64,000 nt of DNA from Isoetes taiwanensis (Eukaryota > Streptophyta > Lycopodiopsida > Isoetales > Isoetaceae): positions 4,434,001 through 4,498,000 of the forward strand of contig JAJEKV010000073.1 in assembly GCA_021234155.1 (NCBI GenBank), given 5' to 3'. Below the pieces are notes generated by a model, which searched no databases, was not told the DNA's origin, and was given only the letters and a program-made list of their open reading frames with translations. This document shows, piece after piece, positions 1 to 11,500 of the stretch. A program made the translations under genes and the position numbers. Each line of letters begins with the position of its first letter. Positions within the stretch are counted from its first letter, which is position 1.

Positions 1-3000
1 CCACTTTCTTGTTTGTTGTCAATAGATAATAACACCAAGTCCCTCATCAATAGTCTCCCATTTGCATATAATATATGTAGCATTCCAAGTTATATTATAT
101 TTTATGAACTAAACTTTTTCAAAGAGGGTCCCAAAATACAAATACTTAATCAATAAACCAACACCATACCAACAACCAAAGCTTTCTTAAATAATATTTT
201 TATGTTATTTTATCAAACCTAACAATGTTTCCATATGTGACACTTTGTTAACTGACCCAAAGGCTCATGAATGCGACATTTTACACATTATGCCTTTGGA
301 ACTTTTATGTTGTGGCATTAGTAAACACCTCTAATGGAGCAAATATTTTGTACTCGTTTTTTCAACATCCCTGGCTGCACGTCTTATCAAACATTTATTC
401 ATTGCAAGGGCATCATTCTCATAACTTTGAGGCTTGCACAATTCGCTTAAAAGAGGTCATCGGATGACTTTCAAGCTCGGCTCCTAACTTTACAACGTAA
501 AACTAGATGCCCATTGCCCTGAAGGTATATCTTGGAAAAGCATGTCCTTTATGTCCATATGTTAGACAACAACGATGATAGTAACGCTTTCCCATAGTCT
601 CAAATCCTCGACATCTGATAAACATAGCCCAAAGAAAAATAATTGATTCAGTAAGTGAATATAAATCAAAAAGAGAGAGAGAGAAAAAAAACAAGCATCA
701 CATGACGTAAAATCTCACTACACATTTACAAAGTGCATATGCATTTTCGCATGGTATGATCCATATATTATTGAAGTTGCAAATTTGCAAATATCCTCCT
801 CTTCAAATCACCCCTCTCCGCTTCCCCTTTTTTTTTTGCAATATACTATCCATAGCATTTATTTTGAAGCCTATACTTCTACCTATTCATTGCATATAAA
901 TGTCTTTTTGGTGATGTAACTCCATGGTCACCCTTAAGGATAGCATTCTCACCCACGAGCCTATGGATAGATATCCTTCCACCGTCATGCCTTCGTTGTT
1001 TTATAAGTGATAAACTGCAAAAGCAATGTAGGAGTACTAGAAGCAATGATGGATGCAACCAGAGATACAGATCAGGCATTCGATCGTAAGAATGAATGGC
1101 AGGGAGCAATACGATGAATGGGCAAAGCTGAAAAGTAGGAAAACTTCAGAATGAAAATTTGGTAAGTAAGAACATGGCATGTAACGTACGTTTGCTTGTC
1201 CGCACATCGCCTCGCCATTGTCGCTTAACTCTATGCTCGTTCCTCATTGATGCTATAACATACTCACCCATGAACCTATGGAGACATAACCTCCCACTTC
1301 TTGACCTTGAGTGTTCTATAAATCGGTTAAAACCACAGACACATGAAGAGTGAAGGCGGAGAGGATGCACGTAGCGGCGCTAGAATGAACAAAAGAAATC
1401 TTGGCGCCAAAATTTGGTAAGATGGTTGGTGCATGTGGGCATGTGCATAGTAGGCGGAAAAAGTTGCCATCATTTTAGTCCGCGATATGATTTTTGAAAA
1501 ATGCGGGCCATCAATGAATGCACAAACATGTCCTATGAAATTCCGCCATGTGGATGCCAAGTAAGCCTGCTCCTTCCTCTACTTGCCAACTAATACTGAT
1601 TTTGGTAAAAAATGCGCAAACCTCATTGGTCGCGAGAAACATGACGTGGAATTCTAGCATCCAAGTTATGGGCCATTTTGAGATCCCTAATCCGCCTTAA
1701 TGTATGTTGCCCTTTTGGACTCTTGTACACGTTCTTTTTGTAACTTTTACTAAATTCCTGGAGCCAAACTACCATTAACATATTGTTCAGATTATGAAAT
1801 GACCATTAACATATTGAATTTTTGTTTTGCAATGTGAAATGCTTATTAACAGGTTTTGTTATGTTAAAAACTAACATAACAAACTTTGGTGCGAAAATGT
1901 TTTTAAAAAATTCTGTTATGTTAGTGGATAACATAACAAATCCCATGTTTGAAACTTCTTTTAAGAGAATTTGTAATTTTAGTAATTGACATAACAAGTG
2001 GCGTGAAAGCTCGACAAAAATAACCTTAATTTATCATAACAAACAATTGGTTCTTTAAAATTTAGTTTAATTTAACCCCATGGTCTGAAGGTACCCTATA
2101 TCCTTGTCGTTGTTTAGAAGCTAAGCTTTTCTATGATGCAAAGCTAAACCTACCATGGTTCTGGAGAAATACTGCATTTCGGTAAACTATCTGCAACCTA
2201 CGAACGCCTCCGGTCTTTTCATTCCATAGGTGCAATGGATTCAAAGAATGACTAGAAGTTTATAATTTCAATACATCAGAAGACACAGGCTGACCCTATG
2301 CGACCAGTGATCTCCGTGAACAGCAACCTCTGCAACCATTGCCGCCGTGCTCGAACTATAACCATCATTAAAAGTGACCTACAACCAGTGCCGCCGTGCT
2401 CGAACTATAACCAGCATTAAGTGACCTACATAGGTCACTTTAATTTTCAGTTCATTTTTTTTATTTTGGGTTAACTTTATGTTAAATTTCGTACTAAGCT
2501 AAAGTGGTCTGAAGACTGTTTGGGTTAGGGATTTTAGGTTAGTAAAATTAACGGAATACTAATTATGTAACTTAACTTGTGGCGTGAACCTAGAAACTGC
2601 TAAAATCTTAACCCAATCCTAACTTAATGGTTGGTGCAAAGGTACCCTAATCCTAATATCTCCCCGGTCCGAAGGTACCCTAATCCTAATATCTCCCCCG
2701 TCCTGGAAAATCAGGTGTTTGCTGCCTTTTCTAGCTCGGATCCTCCTTTTCAAGCTTTCAAGCATAAGGAAGGAAGGTGTATTTTTACGTCGTAGCACTA
2801 GCCAGCATCCCTTAGGACATACGACGGCACATGGCATGTTCTTGAAATCCCCCTTCAAGGAGCACCGCCCCCTACAAGGATACCGGGGGCCACCAGGGGT
2901 AAAGGGAGAAAGGGACGCTGATATTCACAAATTAATTGCTTGTTTTACAACATTTGGCTTAGCAACCTAGTGGTTGAAGACATTGTCAATCGAAAACGTC

Positions 3001-3314
3001 GTATCCCTAAAGATTTCATTCATATGATTCTCCAGAAATGCTTGGGCAGCCCTGTTTACAAGGCACAATGCTCCTGTCATGTAATTGCCTGTAATGTTCT
3101 GTAAAGTCCTACTCCCTTTCCAAAATCCTAGTCAAAATGGTCTTCATGGTCTGCTTCTGGTTCCATTTCAGCTTCCGAAACTCTACCAGTGCTCAAAACA
3201 GCACTTACAAAATCAGACCCAGAGTTTACTTCTCTGCAACACGTGCTCAGATGTCCTTTGTATGCTGCAAAAGAGAAAAGAAGGATAAATCAGAGAAGGC
3301 ATAAAATATGTCTT
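1..3314. other. Intergenic AT-rich DNA, no gene recognised
   Basis: No coding exon could be supported in this stretch. It holds two diverged copies of one motif (about 945-1010 and 1248-1325, both centred on 'tcaccca.gaacctatgga'-like text). It also has two hairpins with identical arms at 1855-1941, a short direct duplication around 2331-2425 ('gccgccgtgctcgaactat' twice), and a 30-bp direct duplication at 2641-2702 ('ggtaccctaatcctaat' twice). The segment just below 3315 should include the 3' UTR and end of the RRP46 transcript, but I see no clear polyadenylation signal to place it. Confidence 0.5.
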
Positions 3315-6300
3315 TCAAAAACGGGATGCATTGACCACCTGGCTTTGTTTTAGGTTTGCTCTTGAAAATTCTGCAATCTTTGTGCATGCAGCTCGACACC
3401 GCTCCAAGCAAGAGAAGTATTCCTCAACTATATACAGAAATAGCAGGCTAATGATTCAACAGAAGAGCAGTTGGATCATTCTAGATCCTAAAGGTTAATG
3501 AACAGTAGTCTTACTAGACATGGCACCGTGGGTGATAGAAGCCACTAATCCCTGTTCAACAATTTCATTCCTCAACTGAGGTATGCAAGAAGAGTCATTT
3601 GGATATACAGCACAAACATGTGCCTGCATTGCCTGCAAGTATTGTACCACACAGTCAGAATTGATAGCTTAGGCAAACAATGGAGAATAAGACAATTGGT
3701 GGTCATGGCAGGAGCTGCTCTGACATTTGTCGACTAATGAAACTCCATACAAAATATTCCAAAAAGTTGTCTTGTAAATAAGACGACCGAGATGCCAAAC
3801 TGCACTCAGCTCATTGCATACGGTCAAACCGTACTGCAGCCACATTATATAAAGCAATAAATTTTGACGGGCTCTGAGGGGGTGCCCATTATAACTGCCG
3901 ACTATTCAGTAATCGTGGACTTTATCAAAAATTTTCTCTTTGGTGTGGTTTTATAGACATACGTGGTAAATTCCATCTTGGCATCATAAATAGTAGAATC
4001 AGCTAATAATTGTTCGGACACATCACAATCGCCAATGATGATATATTCTGATTTCACAATCGAATGCAATGTAGATCAACCTTTCTTTTCATATCTTGCC
4101 TAAATTTTGTTATCACATGCAAGCATAACCCCATAGAGAAGTTTAGATGTGAGCAGGGCCATGCATATGAACACTGCTTCAGACAGGCAAAACAGAGATA
4201 CATACTTGCTCTTCCATCTTTGTAGGGTCAAGATAGATCTCCCCAGTTCTGCTCACAGCACAGGCAACAGCCGCTGATTGAAAAACAAATTACGTTACAG
4301 GGGAAAAAAAAAAAAAAAAAAAAAAATCACAGAAAGAAATGAATCAAAGAATTGTATGTACAAACTAACTGGCGTAGGGGCACTCCTGCATCGACTAACG
4401 CTGCACATGCTGCATTAATTGCACATGGCAATATCTGGCAATTCACGATCATGGAAATCAGTTTCAATATAATGTTAGCAAGAAAATCAATTTATACTGT
4501 AAACACATTGGCGGATACAGCCCCATCATCATTGATAACCTGCAATCCACGCCTTATGTTCAGCAACGCAGTTGTAAAAAAACAAACAAAATCAGATATT
4601 CCAGTTAATAACTTCTTTAGATGCACAGATCTTTGAAAAGCACAGGCACCATAACAAGGAGAATCTTACGTATACTTGGAAAAATTAAAAAGTATAGATA
4701 GATAATGCAGGTGTTTCCTAAATTTCAAAAATACACAAAAACTTAGAAATTACAAGTTCTTTAATTATTGGGCACTAAAACCAAGTGGTAGATGACAAAT
4801 AACCAGAGACCTAATGCTGTCAGATAGTAAACTGGAAGGGAAACAGGATTATGGAACAACAACAGTATAGTCCTAAAACCTTAAGTGACATAACACTAAT
4901 GTTGGGGTTGGCACTTCCAGCATGGCATCTCATACTGCCTATTAAATTTTGGGCTTCATTATTAGGACAAAATCAACCTGCCCACTAGCAAGAATAATCT
5001 TTAGAAAGCTCCACTCATTCTAGTAAGCACAATCTGATGTAGAATGGGTGGAGATATAATGATACAATTAGAAGGAAAGATAAAGGGAATAATGAAACGA
5101 CTAAGTGCACCTCTCAGTGTAATCTCAAAAAGAAAACACATCTTTCAATAGAGTCATAATTTTGCTATGTTACTCCTTCGTTAATAGTAGGGGCAGCTTA
5201 AGATGAACCAGGATTCTGAGAAGAAGTCTGGAGCAGTTTTCCGAAAAGTAACAAAATAAAGCTACATCTGGGAGCAGTTTCTCTATCATATCATATCATC
5301 AGTTATGTCATCTCATCAGAATAGCTACACAACTTATTTATAGATTGCTTAGCTTAGTTTAATTCCACTCCTTCTGAGATCTACAGTCTCTTTGCTACTT
5401 CGTAATATGTAACAGATACGAATATATTCTCATTTATGTTCCATCCTCATGATAATGACATGTGCACAATATATCACACCTGAACTATGACTGAGATGCC
5501 AGTATTTGGATGCAAAGCCAAGAGTATGACACATTCGAGTGTTTGTCGCAACAATCGCTCAGCCTCTCTCTCTGCGTTCCCTATTTGCATTCCATCACAA
5601 AAATAAGAAATCAACCATACAAATCCATGCCAATGAGAAAGACTGCAGAATGCATAAAGAAACTGCAGAACAGCTTCTAGAGCATGCCTCAAAGCAGTTC
5701 TTCCAAAAAATCATCTTTTGATTTTAGCTTGAGGCTGAATGAAAATAACCAATGCCACTATACAAATGTCATATCTTGAACCCACATTCTGCAACAGAAA
5801 GAAGACTCAACACAGTGGTAACTTCAGAATTCATGGAAGTAGTGCGATTATGTGTGAGACAATACATGAGAATAAAACCTTGTGATTAGACGCACTTGTG
5901 ATTTGTAGCTCCAAGCACTCCAAAGCTCATTTACTAGGAGTACGCTCGTTCCATTAAGAGTATACCTCAACAAACACTCCAAAGAGCCTATATGGCCATT
6001 TTAACCAATAAAGTATAATAAGCCTTCTTCTTTCATGACATACGTACAATATTATGGATGGTGGCCATAAAGAACATCATTTTCAATATAATGTGGGTGA
6101 CGCCCATTCAGAACATGTGAGCTTTCTTACTTAAGGTCTTCAGGCAAAAGCTCCTTGAAATGGTCAAGTTAAATAGAGAAACAGCAATAGATAAGCAGCT
6201 GGTAATCATGTAATTTGGCTTAGATTTAGTCTAAAATATCACTGGCATCTTGCTGTTAATAATCTATAGCAGGAAACCAAGACCTGTGCACGGCCACTTT

Positions 6301-6684
6301 CCTAGTTGCAGTCAGAGAGACTAAAAAGAACCCCTCAATGAAAGGTCCAGTGATAACATCTCGAAAAGAAGAAAAAAAGCTGCTCGAATATAATACCTGC
6401 AACGCCAGTTTTTGACTTCCATATGACCTCCAAAGTGGCTCTTTCTGGGTTCTCTCTCTTTCCGGACACGGAACTCGGCCCATAGACCGCCACCAGCACA
6501 ATGGTGTTGTCTGCCGCATGATTGCATATTAGCTTGTGAGAAAAGCAAACGCAGCTAGATAAGAAAGTAAAGAGGTACCTTGAGACCAGCGAGCGGAGCC
6601 ATGCGCACGATTGAGAAGTTTGCGAGAGCAAGCAAATGGTCGGAGCTGGTTAGAGGTGCGAGAATCGGACCTTGACTCCATCAT
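3315..6684 (-). CDS. RRP46: Exosome complex subunit RRP46 (RNase PH-like), 8 exons
   Basis: Exons read on the minus strand: 6684-6579, 6510-6397, 5580-5480, 4539-4519, 4434-4365, 4273-4206, 3632-3515 and 3427-3315, about 236 residues ending in TGA. The start is the first of two adjacent ATGs (MMESRSDSRTSNQLRPF). The protein follows plant RRP46 along its length: NQLRP.ACSR near residue 12, HGSARWSQG near 29, the AVYGP strand, NPERATLEVIWK, LHPNTGISVIVQV, ILPCAINAACAALVDAG, LDPTKMEEQ and SITHGAMS. RRP46 is a non-catalytic RNase PH-fold subunit of the ring of the RNA exosome, which handles 3'-to-5' RNA processing and decay in nucleus and cytosol. All junctions are GT-AG and in phase except that between 4365 and 4273, where the frame needs one G shared by donor and acceptor. 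Length is normal for the family (about 240 residues). Confidence 0.9.
4301..4326. repeat. Poly-A homopolymer tract in RRP46 intron
   Basis: An almost pure run of about 26 A lies just above RRP46 exon 5, within the intron whose splice frame is doubtful. Length may be unreliable in the assembly. Confidence 0.8.
4519..4539 (-). other. RRP46: 21-nt micro-exon of RRP46
   Basis: The exon encodes only seven residues, VINDDGA. It is flanked by a good acceptor (ttgcag) and a GTATCC donor, both in phase 0. The residues match the VxxDDGS position of other RRP46 proteins, just before LPCAIN, so it is needed for a normal product. Confidence 0.75.
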
Positions 6685-6937
6685 TGCAGTTGAAACTCTT
6701 GTGCAAGCTTAGGATTTGAGCTCTAACAATACAAATAGGTAATAAGACATCCAAACTAGCAGGGTTGGAGGGATTTTACTTGCTAACAGATTTAGCACCA
6801 TTTCTATATGAAGTACCAAACAAGAATTAGAATCGCGCATACTAGGCACGGCCACATGACCTTTTTTAGGTACCCTCTTCCCCCTTTTTCAAATTTAGGG
6901 GTGGAGGCCCCCACTTTAACTGGAGGTCACATTTTGG

Positions 6938-8217
6938 TACCCCTTCTTTTAGCCCCCCTCCCGCCACCTACAAGTACCTAGGGGTGGAGTTCCCCTCCTC
7001 GCTCTGTTGGGAGGCGTTCATCCGCTTGCGGGTGACAGCAGGCTGGAAAGGGCTTTATGCCATGCAGAACAACAGTCACCAGGAAGAGCTCTATGATTGG
7101 GGCCATCAGTCACATCTGTTTCGGGCACTGGTCGAGCCTGTCCTTCTGTATGGGGTCGAGGTTTGGGGCACGGTCGTCTCTTTGGCAACCTGGAATGACT
7201 TGGGGAGTCGCGTGAGAAGGCATTTTGGCACGGGCACTTGGGGTGAAACCTTTAGTCCCCTATCGTTCTGGCTGCGGAAACTGGATTCTTGCCGCTTCGG
7301 TGGCGACCCTTGATAGACACATCGTCTATTTTGAGAAAGTGGTTAATATGGGTGATGCTCGGCTCCCGCACCGGGCTTACGTTGTGGCAATGGGCGAAAG
7401 GCATTTCGAGAACTGTTGGAGGGGTAAGAGAGATCGGTGGTTCGCCCGGATGGAACGTGGTGAGGAGCAGCAGTGCGTCGTGGTGGACCCGAGAGGCCGA
7501 TCGTGGCGGCCTGTAGGAGTACACGGGCGCTTGCTTCCCTCGGCAAGCTCACGGGACCCGGCTCTAGAGCAGGTCAAAGCGGCCCATTACAAGGAGCACA
7601 TCAACCCCGTGTTAGCGGGGCCCGCAGCTCTACCGCGTTCCCGGTGCCCACGAAAAAGTGCGGACTCATTGCCTCCATTCGTGATAGGTGCCCACCATCT
7701 TCGCATTGAGGCGACCAGGATGGATTGGGGAGCCCCGCCGGGACGGGCTCTCGTCGGTCTTTGTCAAGCGGGTGCCATTGAGGATGAGTCTCACACTTTC
7801 CGAGTTGCCCAAAGATTGATCGGATCAGGACCGGATCGGCTCCCTTACTACGGTCCGGACTTGCCCCACCTACATTTGGCGATGAACACGCGGCCGTCGA
7901 TGCGTGCTCACGGGGTCGTACATTCGGGAGGTAACTTGGATCTCATGAGCTCACCTTTGCCCCTTGGCTGCCCGTGATCGGGCACTACGGTCGCGGTGCA
8001 TGAGTGTATATATTTGTGTGTTTTTGCATTTCATATATTGAAACAGTTTGTCTGCAGGCTGATTGCTGCCACGGTTTTTCCCTCGAAAACCCTTCGGGCG
8101 GGGGTTTTTTAATCCGGGTAGTAATCCGCTTGCTGCGCTTTTGTATTGGGTCCCATAGACTGATTGGTCTCCGTGGACGATAAAAATACCTTCCTTTCTT
8201 CCTTCCTTACCATTTCC
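6938..8217 (+). mobile_element. LINE-3, 5'-truncated copy of the non-L1 LINE family
   Basis: Bases 6964-7980 encode, with frameshifts, the C-terminal part of the same LINE protein seen at 22.3-23.4 kb. The readable parts are YKYLGVEFPSSLCWEAF, LVEPVLLYGVEVWG, ALGVKPLVPYR and LDRHIVYFEKVVNMG. The 3' tail (8073-8217) carries the family hairpins and ends in TTCC-type repeats. Flanking copies of gtcacattttgg (6926-6937) and gtcacatttttgg (8218-8230) look like the target duplication. It is inserted inside the TIR element. The copy is broken: the zinc-knuckle region is out of frame. CAG/CTG triplets are rarer than in the 22-24 kb copy. Confidence 0.85.
8073..8178 (+). other. LINE 3' tail with two predicted RNA hairpins (copy T1)
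   Basis: Hairpin 1 uses CCC and GGG around a TTC/TTCG loop at 8090-8098, inside AAAACCC...GGGGTTTT arms. Hairpin 2 (8150-8178) pairs GTCC with GGAC outside and GACT with GGTC inside. An upstream GGTTTT (8073-8078) can instead pair with AAAACC (8086-8091), which would exclude hairpin 1. After hairpin 2 come GATAAAAATACC and TTCC repeats. Confidence 0.7.
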
Positions 8218-8325
8218 GTCACATTTTTGGAGGCCCTCTCTTATTTTTGGAGGCCCCCTCCTCTCCCGTACGGGGAAACGTATATGGAGGGGGGTAAAAA
8301 ATGTTACATGTGGCCGTGCCTACTA

Positions 8326-9379
8326 GTACCCGAAGCAATATCTCACCCAAACATAAATATGTACCATACAAGCATATTAGTACTTGTTTGATTATGAGGT
8401 TCTTGGCTAGAAATGTCAAAGAACTATGCTTAACTAAAGGCTAGATAGATGGGTTTGTGTTGATATTTTAATTCGTAGTAATTTGAATTTCGGCAGCATA
8501 TGTATTAATATACGAATGTTGTATCCAGGTCAAAAGATAAGATGCTCCAAAGTAAAGCGAATCTGAAATATATGAGCAACAAAAAAATCCAACACCCAAA
8601 TCCCAAGGAGAAACTGGAACAAGAAGATTTCTGCCATGTGCCTCCCCATCGCGGGGATCTCTGAAAGACCATGCGAAGTGGAATTTTCTTTACCTATCAA
8701 CTTGGACTAAGCCATTGAAACATTGATTCTGTTCTCTATTGAGATATATCAAGGAATATCGTATCAAAACAGGACAATTAAATAAAAGAATCGAACGAAT
8801 TAAAGAGTAAGCAAGCTTGCGCACTAATGAGGTTTGCATTGTAGAAAATAGAATGCTCACAAAAGGACAACAGGTGCTTTATATAGTGAGAGTACACAAG
8901 TGTTTTTTAACATATTGTTAAGCTGCACATACAACAAATGTATTGTAGAGCTCCACAAAGGAAATCCATAAAGGAAGTTGGGTATCTTTTATTGTATGTA
9001 TGAAAGGCACTGCAATCGCAGAATCTTATAATATCCCCCAAGATATTGCAGGAACAGAATGCTATTGGCTCATCTATCGGCTGTAAACTCAAATATCTCA
9101 TCCTTGACACTTCTATCACCAGTACAAAGATGACAAAAACAAATTTATTTAGTGGACTCTCACCTAAAGTAGGAAATGTATTTGTAAGATTTCTTGTTGA
9201 GAACGTTTAACATTCAAAAATTCCTTATAAAAACCATCAAAAACATCAGAAAGATAGAATTTATTTTGCTATATAAATTAAAACAATGTTCTGCCATCTG
9301 AGAATAATCAACATGATGCTTGGAAGGAAATGCAAAGTGGAAAAAAGAAAAGGCAAGGGCAAACTTAATAAAGTTCATC
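8326..9379. other. Unannotated AT-rich DNA downstream of subtilase pseudogene
   Basis: No exon, RNA gene or mobile element could be supported here. Later exons of the subtilase (catalytic Ser region, GTSMAAPH) were looked for on the minus strand and not found. Confidence 0.4.
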
Positions 9380-10985
9380 TTTTTTTGGTAGTCCTATGGC
9401 TGGAGCTGGCACATCCTGTATAGAGTTAGCTAAAACTATGCCATTCACCATAGAAAATCCTGTCAAGAATATATTATGTACTCTTATCATCAAAATGAAA
9501 TAGATTTTGGTGGAGCCGATCTTTGGAGGAAAAAACTTCTTATCTAACCAAGAGGCTTACAATCCAACATTATTATCTGCAGCAAATAAGCTAATGCCCA
9601 ACGGTTGAAGTTGAAAAAGCACACACAACTCGGGGACAGAATCCTGCACATAACCTATTATGGCCCTCTCAAAAACCTCCGATGGCACAAAGATAGTATC
9701 TCCATATTAGAGTTCGATCTATGCACATCATCTTTGCAGAAAACTGATACTAATCTTCTCTGCAGCAATCCAATTTGATTGGATGTCCTAAAGAACCCAT
9801 CTCAAGGTGAAAGGCAATTCTCATTTTTCACTCTACATATATAGATCAAATTTCTTTCGACCAAATTTTTGTTAAAAAGGTTGAGATCTTGGCAATCATT
9901 TGGACTGAAGAAGTAATCAGACTTGTTGCCCACCGCATCTTTAGTTAGCATTAACTGGTACATTTTACATTTGACTATCAGGGGTGGCAACTGTTTGAAA
10001 GATGCCAACTCATGAATTATTCTTCTAAGCAATCAAGTAAACACTCACGTGAGAGCCCAACTTCAAGGAACTTTGCCCCATTTCCAAGTTGAATATGTTT
10101 TGGATAGCTTATATCGTCAATACCTGCACCCACTGATGTAATCTAGGGACTGAAGGAGACAATAGTTCTTGGATGTAGGCGACCGTTACCAGCAGCTTGC
10201 ACAACAGAAACACCTGCCTTTACTGTTGAAAGGAGTGCAAGATCAAACACGTCCAAAAATTGTTGCACTGCTAAAGCTAGAGCGGTTGTTAGGACCCACA
10301 GAGAGACTTAATATATCAACCATCCTGTACAACCTGCCAATGAAAGTCAGAGATTAGTTCCTTAATAAAGATTAGATCCTAGAGATGATCTGAATAAATC
10401 TAGGTTCAAAGAAAAGAGAGATGAGATTTTAAATTGAGTTGAACTAAAGTTAGAGACTAATGTGTGAAAGATATCTACCTTGTCAATAGCTGCTACAACA
10501 CCAGACATGTGTCCACCAAATTGTCTGCCAAAGCCCTTATAGAATATAGAAGAAACTATGTGTTAGAAGAGGAAAAGTAAGAAGTACATTAATAGATATA
10601 CTAATCTAAACAAGAAAAGAGAGTAACTATTCAGAAGAAGAATAAGAGACTGAGCACGAGGAGCCATGCCACTCGCATTTCCATAAAAGAAGCCATCCAG
10701 CATAACAAGAACACCATGATTGTCTACTGCTATTGAGGCAGCATGTCTGAAGGTAAAACATGAGAATTGTTATGGTATCAAAAGCTTCAGTTTTGAATAT
10801 TTGAAAAACAAAGGGGGCTTACGTTCCATGTCCATCTCCATCAAAGGGACAATCATAGTCTGAATAGGCATTCAGGTTACCGCCGGCTATGGCGGCCACT
10901 ACAAAATGATGGGCACCCACAATTTTTCTATTGAAAGATTTGGGACTTTGTTATAAGCTTTGCAAGGAATGCTCAACTTTTATAT
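9380..10985 (-). pseudogene. SBT2-type subtilisin-like protease, decayed fragment
   Basis: Minus-strand exons resemble plant SBT2 subtilases. At 10823-10985 the sequence reads FNRKIVGAHHF and DCPFDGDGHGT. It continues after a GT-AG intron at 10746 with HAASIAVDNHG and FYGNASGMAPRAQ, which includes the catalytic His (DGHGTH). 10535-10479 gives FGGHMSGVVAAIDK. 10324-10080 gives DILSLSVGPNN, LLSTVKAGVSVVQAAGNG (oxyanion-hole Asn region) and GAGIDD. 10032-9802 gives SPNDCQDLNLFNKNLVE, and about 9470-9380 gives DVPAPAIGLP. These enzymes are secreted serine proteases. The copy is broken: a TAG replaces the Trp after FSP near 10145, there are frameshifts after QDG and before FLDVFD, and a TAA lies just upstream of the first block. 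The N-terminal Asp exon and the C-terminal Ser exon are missing. Confidence 0.8.
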
Positions 10986-11079
10986 GCATTGCAAATCTAT
11001 TGGGGACATGGTTGTAGCTATAGAGTTATGAAACTAAGAGTAAATAGAGGTAGAATTTGTTGAGCATAACAAAGCATAT

Positions 11080-11500
11080 CTCAGGAAGCACGAGAGCAAA
11101 GGCTTTGTGAGTGTTGCCACTAGGGCGCCATTGAGGATGAATGTCATGCCCTCCAGATCTGCCCAGCATTTGCCCATATCCGAGAGCGGTATATTCGATT
11201 ACTAGTGTCTGGCCAACCGTTGCATGAGTTATTGAATACGACGTCAGTGGGTTTGTTGGGGTCATACCTCCAGGAGGTTATGGATGCACGGACTCAGTTG
11301 TGTCCTCCGGACGGTATTGAACTGTCTTATACAATTGTACAGCGTGCCAGCATACTTATTACTGTTAAGGTTTTTCCCTCGAAAACCCTTCGGGGCGGGG
11401 GTTTTTTAATCCTGTCAGTAATATGCTTGCTGCTCTCTTTTTGTTTGGGTCCCATAGGCCAATCGGTCTCCGTGGACGCTAAAAAATCTATTCTATTCTT
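11080..11500 (+). mobile_element. LINE-4, strongly 5'-truncated copy
   Basis: Only the last about 70 codons and the 3' tail remain. GAIEDECHALQICPAF-like text starts near 11128, matching the zinc-knuckle end of the LINE protein, and LLGSYLQEVMDARTQ near 11250 matches the final residues of the 22.3-kb copy. The tail carries both hairpins (11386-11395 and 11449-11477) and ends in CTATT repeats near 11485-11498. It lies just upstream of the subtilase remnant in that gene's orientation. The exact 5' edge is uncertain and no target duplication was identified. Confidence 0.8.
11371..11477 (+). other. LINE 3' tail hairpins (copy T2)
   Basis: Hairpin 1 is CCC, TTCG loop, GGG at 11386-11395, extended by AAAA and TTTT arms. 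Hairpin 2 at 11449-11477 pairs GTCC with GGAC and GGCC with GGTC. Terminal repeats are of the TTCTA type, unlike the TTCC type of copy T1. Confidence 0.7.

Larger units (their letters stand above)
6845..8320. mobile_element. TIR DNA element (MITE-like) split by a LINE
   Basis: The two ends are inverted repeats: the first 14 bases GGCACGGCCACATG recur as the exact reverse complement at 8307-8320, followed by imperfect pairing through a T-rich stretch (CTTTTTTA against ATTTTTTA). The element is bounded on both sides by TACTA (6840-6844 and 8321-8325), a 5-bp target duplication. Without the inserted LINE it would be only about 200 bp, MITE size, with no coding capacity. The superfamily is unclear: the ends are neither CACTA nor a typical hAT 8-bp duplication. 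It sits about 160 bp upstream of the RRP46 ATG, so it probably lies in or next to that promoter. Confidence 0.7.

Noticed and set aside
2719-2970. Overlapping open frames of about 80 codons on both strands
   Set aside because: They include a doubled 30-bp repeat and have no similarity to known proteins. Treated as chance.
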